From the NCBI GenBank assembly GCA_002298165.1, contig DBMI01000028.1, forward strand, positions 1-64,000: DNA of 64,000 nucleotides. The letters run 5' to 3'. This document shows positions 26,069 to 33,573 of the stretch, piece by piece (position 1 is the first letter of the stretch; every line of letters starts with the position of its first letter). The position numbers and the translations under genes are program-made. The DNA comes from Desulfarculales bacterium UBA702 (GTDB taxonomy: Bacteria; Desulfobacterota; Syntrophobacteria; Syntrophobacterales; Syntrophobacteraceae). Under the pieces are notes generated by a model. That model saw nothing but the letters and a program-made list of their open reading frames with translations. It was not told where the DNA came from and did no database searches.

Positions 26069-27556
26069 TCAATTGCTTCGCCGATCACATCCAGATTGTG
26101 TGATGATTAAATTCCCATCAACGAAATCCACGAAGCACTTGCATGCCTTTATATCCTGTTGGCACTCCGGTGTATCCGTTTTCCAATTTCCCTCGTTTAG
26201 TACAGTAGTGAAAAGGAGCGCGAAAGAGACGTTGTTGCCGGTACATACGAAGTCGGGATTCGTCGCCTGAATCGGACGCAAATCGTAGTGGGGGTCGGAA
26301 TAAAGTGCTGGTCCAAACAGCCGCTGAGTGGAGTCGGTGTAAATGTGTCCTGGAATCAGGAGAATGAAAGTGCCGATTACAAAAGCTATTTTGACTCCGG
26401 TGCCAAACTGCTTCAACTGGAAAAGTACCAGCAAAATTGCAATGAATGGGATATAGAGCCAATATCTAAGAAGATGGGCTTGGGTTAACAGGGAATTAAC
26501 TGAAAGCATCACAATCAATATGATGGCTGTGATCGTAACAGTTGGGTCCTTGTGCTTTGCTTTTAGAAAATAGAAAAGTTGCCACAGAATAAAGCATATA
26601 ACGTTTACGAAACCAAAGCCCGCCGTAAATACCTTATCGTGCCATCCCGATCCAGCGGCGAGTGTATAGTAAGGCTGGATTCCTCTTATAACCAGATCAA
26701 GTTCTGTCAGCGACAATATGAAATATAATGGGCCGGCCAAGATTCCCAGAAAAGAAAGGTACGCCGGATCAGTTCTCCAGGTGGCTTCGGGTCCGCTAAA
26801 GCGCCAAAATCCTATGGGATAAACTGGATTATTAAATTCAATGTAATTGGTGATGAGTTTGGTGCTGGCCGCCAGGACAGCTAGCAGGAAGAGAGCAGCA
26901 ATAGGCCATCCTTCTTTGGGTTTATCGGATCGTGACAGCACCGCATAAACGCAAAAAACAGCCAGGACAAATATAAAAGGAATAGCGAAGTACTTGGTCT
27001 GCCCACTAAGAAAAGATAAGAAGAAAAAAGATAATGCTAAAACGTATCGCTGCCTTAGCGATTGTTCGAGTTCAAACATCTTTATGGCTATAAAAGTGCA
27101 TAATGCGACCAAAGCGCCGGACATTAGATCGGTGTATGAAGTATGAGCATGTATCGCAATCAGCGGCACGGTAAGACACAATAGCAGGAAAAGACTTCTG
27201 CTTACCCCGAAAAAGCTTTTAGCAAACCACGCAGTTATAAGCAGTGGAATAGCGGAGATAAGCGTAAGATAGCGCATCGAACCAAAAATCCGGAATAGAT
27301 AACCGTGAATGTAATAGGGGAAGAGCGGTATTCCGTGGAACCTGTTTAAGAGCACATCCTTGTAAGCGACATTGTGAAGACTGAAATCCTCGGATTTTGG
27401 AATGTTCACCAATTTGCTGCCGAATGGCAGGTGGTAAGCTAACGTGTCCCAGGGTACCGATGCCCTCAGGAGTGCTGCGGCAAGCACGATTCCCGAAAGT
27501 AATATGAAGAACAAAAGATCGAAGTCGAATTGTGTTTTCTGGTTTGGTTTCAGCAT
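26069..27556 (-). CDS. polytopic GT-C-like membrane protein, copy 1
   Basis: 495 residues, paralogue of the adjacent gene with the same plan: a short cytoplasmic start, TM1, the loop motif PWDTLAYHLPFGSKLVNIPK, repeated hydrophobic segments, then a periplasmic tail with VCTGNNVSF, TVLNEGNWKTDTPEC, CKCFVD and SGC. Blocks such as LTVPLIAIHAH and SGQTKYFAIP are shared almost exactly with the other copy. No known GT-C subfamily signature is obvious to me. The arrangement points to tandem duplication followed by divergence, perhaps for two donor sugars or acceptors. It starts 40 bp after the acyltransferase gene ends. Confidence 0.65.
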   Translation of the reverse strand: MLKPNQKTQFDFDLLFFILLSGIVLAAALLRASVPWDTLAYHLPFGSKLVNIPKSEDFSLHNVAYKDVLLNRFHGIPLFPYYIHGYLFRIFGSMRYLTLISAIPLLITAWFAKSFFGVSRSLFLLLCLTVPLIAIHAHTSYTDLMSGALVALCTFIAIKMFELEQSLRQRYVLALSFFFLSFLSGQTKYFAIPFIFVLAVFCVYAVLSRSDKPKEGWPIAALFLLAVLAASTKLITNYIEFNNPVYPIGFWRFSGPEATWRTDPAYLSFLGILAGPLYFILSLTELDLVIRGIQPYYTLAAGSGWHDKVFTAGFGFVNVICFILWQLFYFLKAKHKDPTVTITAIILIVMLSVNSLLTQAHLLRYWLYIPFIAILLVLFQLKQFGTGVKIAFVIGTFILLIPGHIYTDSTQRLFGPALYSDPHYDLRPIQATNPDFVCTGNNVSFALLFTTVLNEGNWKTDTPECQQDIKACKCFVDFVDGNLIITQSGCDRRSN

Positions 27557-27596
27557 TCCATAACACCTTTAATGCCGCGCACCTCGAAAATTGCGA

Positions 27597-28664
27597 TCAA
27601 TTTAATATACTCTGGGGATTTGAGGCCAAATTTTTAGTCCTTGGAGTATTCTTCCCTATAACCTCTCCGCGCAGATAGAACTTCAGCACGACAGACACCA
27701 AATAGCTCAGAAGGATTACCGCAGGTATCGTTACAGATCGCAAATTTGCTCCAAACATATTGGTTACAGCATTATTCACGTGTGGAATCAAAAAAGGGTG
27801 GATACAGTATAAAGCGAGGGAATTATCGGACAGGAACCGAAAAATTGCTCCAGGCGCATGTGTGAAATTAAGGCACAAAATCACGAATAATGCAGATGTA
27901 AAGGTCAATGATGGCCGTGTGTAAGCGGGCAGGGCACTGTAATCGGTGGCCCAAAAGGCTGAGCTGACGCTAATTTTCCATTCGATTACCGCCAGTAACA
28001 CTGTCATTGCTGCACAGGAAGCAATGATGGAGTATTTATACACTGATAACTTATCGCCAAGCCGAACCATGCATATAGCGCACAAGCAGGGTGCGATGAA
28101 ATTGAGAGGACTCCAGAAAGCAGCAAGTTTTGGAATGTTCCAATGTGCCGCCGCCGCTGGTGTTAAAAGGAGAACTGCAACAGATAAACCAAAACCTGCA
28201 TAGACAACCCAGCTGTCCAATTTTACAGCCACATAGGCAAGGATCTGGGTAAATATCAAAGAGACAAAGAAATAATAAATTGTATTGCCGGCGGTAACCA
28301 GGAATTCAATGGATTTAAGTTTCCCTGAAACCACTACCGCGTTGAGTGCCGCATTTCCGCCTCCGTACATGATGAAAACCAGTGGCCAGAAGCTGGCAAG
28401 CAGAAACAATCTACCCAAGGTCTTTCGAAGGGCCCTCAAATCGGGGTTTTTTGAAACGAACAGATAATTGGAAATCATGATGAAGCAAGGTACAGCATTC
28501 AACAGTATGTGAAAATTTATGAAGTCGGGAAAAGTAAATGAATGGTCGGATTCCCGCCCTATGAAATTGATCAGTGAAAATCCACCACCACCCATGTGCC
28601 ATGTGACAACCAGGATCGACAAAATTCCTCGCAGGTAATCGATCCCGTATATTCTAGACCCCAT
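27597..28664 (-). CDS. membrane acyltransferase, family 3 (OafA/WecH-like)
   Basis: 355 residues from the ATG at 28664, directly before the conserved GIDYLRGILSILVVTWHMG; a TTG at 28694 would add 10 residues. About ten transmembrane segments follow. The catalytic-type His is in VVTWHMG (TM1), and further family features are the ...LALYCIHPFLIPH segment near residue 270. Proteins of this family O-acetylate or succinylate lipopolysaccharide, peptidoglycan or capsular sugars. It is flanked by glycosyltransferase genes on the same strand, consistent with decorating the same glycan. Confidence 0.82.
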   Translation of the reverse strand: MGSRIYGIDYLRGILSILVVTWHMGGGGFSLINFIGRESDHSFTFPDFINFHILLNAVPCFIMISNYLFVSKNPDLRALRKTLGRLFLLASFWPLVFIMYGGGNAALNAVVVSGKLKSIEFLVTAGNTIYYFFVSLIFTQILAYVAVKLDSWVVYAGFGLSVAVLLLTPAAAAHWNIPKLAAFWSPLNFIAPCLCAICMVRLGDKLSVYKYSIIASCAAMTVLLAVIEWKISVSSAFWATDYSALPAYTRPSLTFTSALFVILCLNFTHAPGAIFRFLSDNSLALYCIHPFLIPHVNNAVTNMFGANLRSVTIPAVILLSYLVSVVLKFYLRGEVIGKNTPRTKNLASNPQSILN

Positions 28665-28766
28665 AACCCAAGACCCTGAAAAGGATGGCAACAAGATCCA
28701 TCAAGGCGGACTTCCTTGAAGGTCCAAGGCTAAACCGCGTCCAATGGCTTTAATCAGAACTGGAAA

Positions 28767-29930
28767 TCACTTGAACTTTAGCTGCAGGATGCCCATGAAA
28801 AAGCTACCAAATACAATTTGGAATCCCAGAATTATGAAGGTCACACCAGGAATGGTGAGTCTTTGAACCTCAGCATAATTCATCGGCCCGAAATTGTGCT
28901 GTTCCCAGCTCCAGACAGCGAAGCCAAGTAGTGCGGCCCCCGCTAAACAAAGCAGAAGGCCCGCTATGATGCCGGTCTCCAAATTGGCAAATTTTACAAA
29001 TCTATCGACTCGATCATCGGGTGGAAGAAGCTTCTCACGGATCGCAAAGGCCTTTGCAATAAGACTTGTGAATACGAGTTGAAACCCGAGGATGACGGAC
29101 ATTGAACATACAAGGAGTGTGCTTGTATCGAAAGCAAGTGAGCCGATAGTAAGTGTTTTCCAGGTAATGACCGATCCGAAGATCCCGCCCAGTCCAAGAA
29201 GAATCAAGCCGGGTATCAGAAAGAGCCATCTGGGGCTGAAGAGGAGATAGAATCGAAGGTTGCGCCAGCCGTCACGCCATGAACGCATGTGAGGAGGACG
29301 GCTTCGTCCATCGGGGGAGAGCGTAGTCGGCACCTCGGTTATGCGCATCTTTTGCAGGGCCGCCTTTACAACTACCTCACTGGCAAACTCCATTCCGCTC
29401 GACCGCGTATCCATCCTCGCGAAAGCTTCCTTGCTGAAACCGCGCAAACCGCATTGGACGTCACGGCAGGGACTATTGAACATAATCCGTGTAATGTTGG
29501 TTAGCAGTGGATTTCCGAAATATTTGTGCAAGGGGGGCATGGCCCCCGGTGCTATCCCGCCCTTGAATCGATTTCCCATCACAAGGTCGTAGCCTTCCCT
29601 GAGCTTTTCTATAAAGGGCATCATTTTAGTAAAATCATAGCTGTCATCGGAATCGCCCATAATGATGTACTTACCGCGAGCTTCCCGGATGCCTCCCATG
29701 AGTGCCGCACCATAGCCTTTTTCAGCAACGTGAACCACTCTGGCCCCCTCTTTGGTTGCCAACTCCTGCGAGCCGTCAGTGCTGCCATTATCAGCTACAA
29801 TCACTTCTCCGGATATCTTCTCGCGCCTGAAAAAATCGATCGCCTTCCGCACGCATATGGCAACAGTTTCAGCCTCATTGAGGGTTGGCATGACGACACT
29901 TACTTCAAATTCCGGTGCACGGCTATCCAT
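28767..29930 (-). CDS. family 2 glycosyltransferase, polyprenyl-phosphate type, with C-terminal TMs
   Basis: 387 residues from the ATG at 29930 (a TTG one codon earlier is also possible; AGGAGG lies upstream of both). The cytoplasmic GT-A domain has VVMPTLNEAETV, IVADNGSTDGS and the metal-binding GDSDDSYDF, typical of dolichyl- or undecaprenyl-phosphate mannosyl/glucosyltransferases. Four hydrophobic segments at about 230-385 anchor it. It would make a polyprenyl-phosphate sugar, the kind of donor that the GT-C-like proteins downstream could use, which ties the cluster together functionally (inference). Confidence 0.85.
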   Translation of the reverse strand: MDSRAPEFEVSVVMPTLNEAETVAICVRKAIDFFRREKISGEVIVADNGSTDGSQELATKEGARVVHVAEKGYGAALMGGIREARGKYIIMGDSDDSYDFTKMMPFIEKLREGYDLVMGNRFKGGIAPGAMPPLHKYFGNPLLTNITRIMFNSPCRDVQCGLRGFSKEAFARMDTRSSGMEFASEVVVKAALQKMRITEVPTTLSPDGRSRPPHMRSWRDGWRNLRFYLLFSPRWLFLIPGLILLGLGGIFGSVITWKTLTIGSLAFDTSTLLVCSMSVILGFQLVFTSLIAKAFAIREKLLPPDDRVDRFVKFANLETGIIAGLLLCLAGAALLGFAVWSWEQHNFGPMNYAEVQRLTIPGVTFIILGFQIVFGSFFMGILQLKFK

Positions 29931-30033
29931 CAAAAATGGCCTCCTCGCATAATATTTGGCAGTCTCGCGTTAACGAGAGTCATAAGCAACCCCATATGGC
30001 TGATTGCTTAACAATCTCGCATACATCCAGAAT

Positions 30034-31467
30034 TTAACCCGGTTTGCTGCTTACGACCTCAGCATTCTTACGTATCCATAAACTGGCGCCTGAATCTTGC
30101 CGGCAGTTTGGCACAACAGTTTTAAGCAGAGATCGATGTTTTCGATAAAAGAAATCATTGAAGAAAAGGATTTCGTATTCAGAATTGTTGGTCAAAAACG
30201 CCGATAGATAATGCGACTCGTTCCACGACCTGTTTTCACCGAGCACCCAGCCAACGGGGTATTCGAAAGGATAAAAGATATCATGAAAGTGTATCAGAAC
30301 ACCCGGCTTGATTCGCGGCAGTACATTTTGAACGAGGTGGACCACATCGCTTCCGGTTTTTACGATGTGCGTGGAGTCGATGAAAAGGATATCTCCGCAC
30401 TCCAGTTGATCATAGACCTCAAGAGCCACCCGTTGAACAACTTTTGGGAATATTTGAATTCGAGAAAAATCTTCAGGCTTGCACAAGCTTTCAAGGAGTT
30501 GAGGATATGGCTCGATAAAGCAGCACTTGGTAGCCCCTCCGAGTTCACGCTCTACAATATCAAGCGTTGCGGCGGAAGAATACCCTGAGCCGATTTCGAT
30601 GATTGTACCCGGCCGGTGCTCCATTATCATATAGGCAAGAATTGTTGCGTCAAGGCATGAGAAAGCCGGATTATTGTAGAAGTATCGTAAGCCAGGCTGT
30701 TTTTCTTCACCCCACGGTATTCTCTCTTGATGCTTCCTGAGCTTACCGAAGTATTCAATCTGAGCCCTTCCGTTAAGTTCGACGCCAGGAAGTTCCCTGT
30801 CTTTGTCAAATATGGAATCGGCACAGTCGATTAATTCATCAGGATCTACAATAGGAGAATAAAAATGCCCCGGAGGGGCGAAGAGTTTAACCGCATGAAG
30901 CTGCTTAAACTCTTCTATATTAGTAAAATAGAGATAGATATCAACAGGCGATAAGTACTCAAAACGACTCACCCAATAATTGAGATCGTCTTCCTGTACT
31001 TCCCGCTGCAGTAAATCACTATATAGCGAGCTTACGAATTCGACCTTTTTTTCGTCGCTAATAGGTTTACGATTAGGTAATTTTTTGGATTCCCCTATAA
31101 ACTCAAAGTAGATATCAACCGGCGATGAAAACCTGGTAAGTCTTTCAATCCAGGCGTCGAAGATTTCAGGATCCGGGTTACGCTCCAGGAGATCGTTATG
31201 AAGAGAATTTATGAAGTCTTTTTTCTTCTGTTCGTCAATATTGATTATCTTCTTCCTCTGGCGATATTCGTCTGTATCTATTATCTCGAAATAGATCTTT
31301 GTAGGAGAACAGCACTCGCTAAGTCTGGAGAGCCAATAGTCAGTTTCGATATTGGTGGGATCGCGCCCAAGCAGGTCGCCGAACAGGGAGCTAATGAATT
31401 CGGCCTGCCTCCTCTGCTCGTTTGGAAAGAGGAGTTTGTAGAAAAAGCGCTTAAAGGTATTCCACAT
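30034..31467 (-). CDS. triple DUF4214 repeat protein with C-terminal methyltransferase domain
   Basis: 477 residues from the ATG at 31467 (GTG at 31482 is an alternative; neither has a good RBS). Three consecutive repeats of about 50 residues occupy residues 15-185, each with F(I/V)xSLxxDLLxR...W(I/V/L)xR...SPxxIYxxF, the DUF4214 pattern found in S-layer-associated and glycan-related proteins. The C-terminal half is a Rossmann class I methyltransferase-like domain: TIIEIGSGYSSAATLDIV (motif I), CGDILFIDSTHIVKTGSDV, and VLIHFHDIFYPF. The fold resembles Methyltransf_24 proteins of carbohydrate clusters. The repeats could dock the enzyme on a glycan or on another DUF4214 protein. It is the cluster gene nearest tRNA-Sec. 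Confidence 0.72.
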   Translation of the reverse strand: MWNTFKRFFYKLLFPNEQRRQAEFISSLFGDLLGRDPTNIETDYWLSRLSECCSPTKIYFEIIDTDEYRQRKKIINIDEQKKKDFINSLHNDLLERNPDPEIFDAWIERLTRFSSPVDIYFEFIGESKKLPNRKPISDEKKVEFVSSLYSDLLQREVQEDDLNYWVSRFEYLSPVDIYLYFTNIEEFKQLHAVKLFAPPGHFYSPIVDPDELIDCADSIFDKDRELPGVELNGRAQIEYFGKLRKHQERIPWGEEKQPGLRYFYNNPAFSCLDATILAYMIMEHRPGTIIEIGSGYSSAATLDIVERELGGATKCCFIEPYPQLLESLCKPEDFSRIQIFPKVVQRVALEVYDQLECGDILFIDSTHIVKTGSDVVHLVQNVLPRIKPGVLIHFHDIFYPFEYPVGWVLGENRSWNESHYLSAFLTNNSEYEILFFNDFFYRKHRSLLKTVVPNCRQDSGASLWIRKNAEVVSSKPG

Positions 31468-31635
31468 TGATTGAACCGCCACATTCTTATGATCTTCAGT
31501 GTTTCACAAGCCGGAACCGCAAGGCCCAGCTCCTGATCGTAACTTGCCTATCATTGCTCGATCCTCCTTTAAAGCATTGGCGCTTCTTTACCCAGGCGGG
31601 CGGGGGATTTCGGGCGGATTACCGACATTGAATGT

Positions 31636-31734
31636 TGGCGGAAGCGCATGGGAATCGAACCCACCTGGGACGCCCTTCAGCGCCCCACACCGGGTTTGAA
31701 GCCCGGGAGCCCCACCAGTGAGCTTGGCGCTTCC
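31636..31734 (-). tRNA. selC: tRNA-Sec (anticodon UCA)
   Basis: On the - strand the sequence from 31734 folds as an unusually long tRNA of 96 bases plus an encoded CCA (31636-31638). The acceptor stem is 8 bp (GGAAGCGC with GCGCTTCC), as in bacterial tRNA-Sec, with discriminator G. The anticodon loop is CTTCAAA with anticodon TCA (complement of 31697-31699) closed by GGG/CCC-rich stem. A long variable arm (GTGGGGCGCTGAAGGGCGTCCC) and a T loop GGTTCGATTCC follow. The long extra arm and UCA anticodon exclude other tRNAs. It implies that the organism inserts selenocysteine at UGA; selA, selB and selD are not in this window. Confidence 0.95.
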
Positions 31735-31743
31735 GAAGATCGC

Positions 31744-31772
31744 AATGTAGCGAACATGACAGGTTTTGACAA
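31744..31772 (-). promoter_or_regulatory. sigma-70-type promoter for tRNA-Sec
   Basis: On the - strand, TTGTCA (complement of 31767-31772) and TACATT (complement of 31744-31749) are separated by exactly 17 bp. The -10 box ends 9 bases before the 5' end of the tRNA, so transcription would begin almost at the mature end. Confidence 0.6.
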
Positions 31773-31866
31773 GGCCCTTCTGCGGGTGTAAACCGAACGG
31801 CAGCTTCGGCGAGGCCGGAGGCTCTCAGCAGGTGATCCAGCCCCCGGCTTTAACAAAGAGGGTGCG

Positions 31867-33012
31867 CTAGACAGTTATCAACTCATAATTTCTAGAGCCA
31901 AGCCCCAGTTCCGACGCATAATCAAGCTGTTGTTGATAATCGACATGAGGGTACACTGCCTTGATCTTATCGGTTTTGGCAGCCTCATTGCCTTGGAGAC
32001 ACGAGGATTCCAGGGGAGGTTGACTGTTAAGGAGGTCAACCGATGCCTGATCAATCGCGACGGGGTCTCGCGAAGCAATAATTCCGATATCGGCTACGAT
32101 TGGCGCATCGGAAAATGGATAGCAGTCGCAGGCAGGAGATATCTGGGTAAGGAAATTTATGAATAAGGAACGTTCGCTTTTTCCTTTGAGTGCTCCAGCC
32201 GTGTATTCTACCATTCGTTCCATGAACTTGGGTAGATCGGTCCCCCAGTTAACAGTAACCGCGAGACGGGGGCAAGCATGTATGCAGCGCGCACATCCGA
32301 CGCATAATTCGTGGTTGATTTGCATGACCCTTGTTGCCCCGGTTTTAGGCAACGGAGCATTCGCGGGTCTCTCGACAATGCTCATCGCCTCCTGAGCGCA
32401 CTCGCTGAGGCAAGTACCGCACCCGATACACTTCTTCGAGATTACCTGGGGGGCGACATCGGAGTGCTGGGCCATTTTGCCCTTTCTGGACGCTGCACCC
32501 ATGCCGATATTTTTTATTGCTCCTCCAAACCCAGATGCCTCATGTAGTTTGAAGTGGGCGAGGGAAATGATCGAATCAGCACGCGAAAAGGCCGATCCGA
32601 TGTATGCTTCCCGGCAATTCCGAAGATTCAGGGGTACTGTCACCTCATCCCGGCCATCTATTCCATCCGCAATGATGAGAGGAGCTCCAACTACTGAATA
32701 TGCAAATCCATTGGCTACGGCAGTCTGAAGATGGTCAACCGCATTCCCGCGGGTGCCCACATATAGGGTGCTCGAATCGGTGAGGAATGGCTTGCCGCCG
32801 GCTTCTGTCACTAAATCCACGATGGGGCGAACGAGAAGTGGCCGAATAAATGCAGTGTTACCCTTCTCACCGAAATGGATTTTTATTGCAGTAAGTCCCC
32901 TTTCCTTTACCACTTCGCCGATTCCGGCTGCACGGGCAAGATCGGCTATTTTCTTAAGCAGGCTCTTGTTGTGTCCCGATCGCAGGTTTGTATAAAAAAC
33001 CTCGCTTTTCAT
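31867..33012 (-). CDS. DUF362 protein with 2x[4Fe-4S] ferredoxin domain
   Basis: 381 residues from the ATG at 33012, preceded by AGGAAAGGG; an ATG two codons earlier is possible. The N-terminal half is DUF362 (AIKIHFGEKGNTAFIRP, FLTDSSTLYVGTRGNA, and SLAHFKLHEASGFGGAIKNIGMG). A bacterial-type ferredoxin insert follows with two clusters: CIGCGTCLSEC (near residue 196) and CVGCARCIHAC (near 238). The end (ASRDPVAIDQASVDLL) is also DUF362. These proteins are common in strict anaerobes and likely bind two [4Fe-4S] clusters for electron transfer; the physiological partner is unknown. It stands alone between tRNA-Sec and the RND operon terminator. Confidence 0.88.
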   Translation of the reverse strand: MKSEVFYTNLRSGHNKSLLKKIADLARAAGIGEVVKERGLTAIKIHFGEKGNTAFIRPLLVRPIVDLVTEAGGKPFLTDSSTLYVGTRGNAVDHLQTAVANGFAYSVVGAPLIIADGIDGRDEVTVPLNLRNCREAYIGSAFSRADSIISLAHFKLHEASGFGGAIKNIGMGAASRKGKMAQHSDVAPQVISKKCIGCGTCLSECAQEAMSIVERPANAPLPKTGATRVMQINHELCVGCARCIHACPRLAVTVNWGTDLPKFMERMVEYTAGALKGKSERSLFINFLTQISPACDCYPFSDAPIVADIGIIASRDPVAIDQASVDLLNSQPPLESSCLQGNEAAKTDKIKAVYPHVDYQQQLDYASELGLGSRNYELITV

Positions 33013-33369
33013 GGGCATCCCTTTCCTAAAACTGTTCGTACCGCGATGCTCGCTGTTGTTGCGCCGATAGGCAGCGAAATGGAGTTCCAAGACCAGGTAA
33101 ATAACAGGCAATGCATGGAAAATGCAAGAGGCTCGGAGAGTTTATCGAATCGCGCTGTAGGTTAATCAAAGATTAACAAAAGCTGGAACCATGGTGTGGG
33201 TTGGGGTTGTGCACTGAAGCCTAATTCAGCCAACAAAGGCTCTTTTTCAAAACGAAACCCAACAGCCCGGTGAGGAATATGTTGGGTTTCGTTTTTTGAA
33301 TCTTTCCGTCGTTAACGAGAATCTGCGCTCAAAATCAATCACTCCATTTCCATAGCTTCTGGGGTGAGG
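33013..33369. other. intergenic region between DUF362 and the RND operon
   Basis: This 357-bp stretch contains the strong terminator at 33249-33297 and, on its left, the upstream region of the DUF362 gene. I found no convincing coding sequence or promoter pair in it. Confidence 0.6.
33249..33297 (-). terminator. terminator of the RND efflux operon (bidirectional form)
   Basis: AAAACGAAACCCAACA and TGTTGGGTTTCGTTTT form a perfect 16-bp stem around a 15-base loop, with T-runs on both strands (TTTTTT on the + strand, TTTTG on the -). It lies 72 bases after the stop of the DUF2892 gene, the last gene of the - strand operon. Confidence 0.85.
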
Positions 33370-33573
33370 CTATCTGAATGCCTCACCTGGCTTGACTCCC
33401 AAGCGGTTCAGAATCTTTGCCAAAGGACAGAATCCCGTAAACGAGGCCTGCAGCATGTTTGCTCCAACAAAAGCGGTAAACCACAGCCAGTTGGTGCTGT
33501 GAATTTGGGAGAGCAGCAGGCTGATGAGGATGAAGCTACCCGCGAAGCGGATCACCATTCGGTCGATATTCAT
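33370..33573 (-). CDS. DUF2892 small inner-membrane protein
   Basis: 67 residues from the ATG at 33573, with AAGGAGACC upstream. The pattern NIDRMVIRFAGSFILISLLLS...WLWFTAFVGANMLQASFTGFCPLAKIL is that of DUF2892, including the conserved FTGFCP with a single Cys; the same domain is the C-terminus of the YgaP rhodanese. Two transmembrane helices. The start lies inside the RND transporter gene (38-bp overlap), so it is translated from the same message. DUF2892 proteins often accompany efflux or sulfur-trafficking genes; the mechanism is unknown. Confidence 0.88.
   Translation of the reverse strand: MNIDRMVIRFAGSFILISLLLSQIHSTNWLWFTAFVGANMLQASFTGFCPLAKILNRLGVKPGEAFR

Noticed and set aside
31735..31866. 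Integrase or attachment site next to tRNA-Sec
   Set aside because: No integrase gene or repeat of the tRNA 3' end was found on either side within the window.
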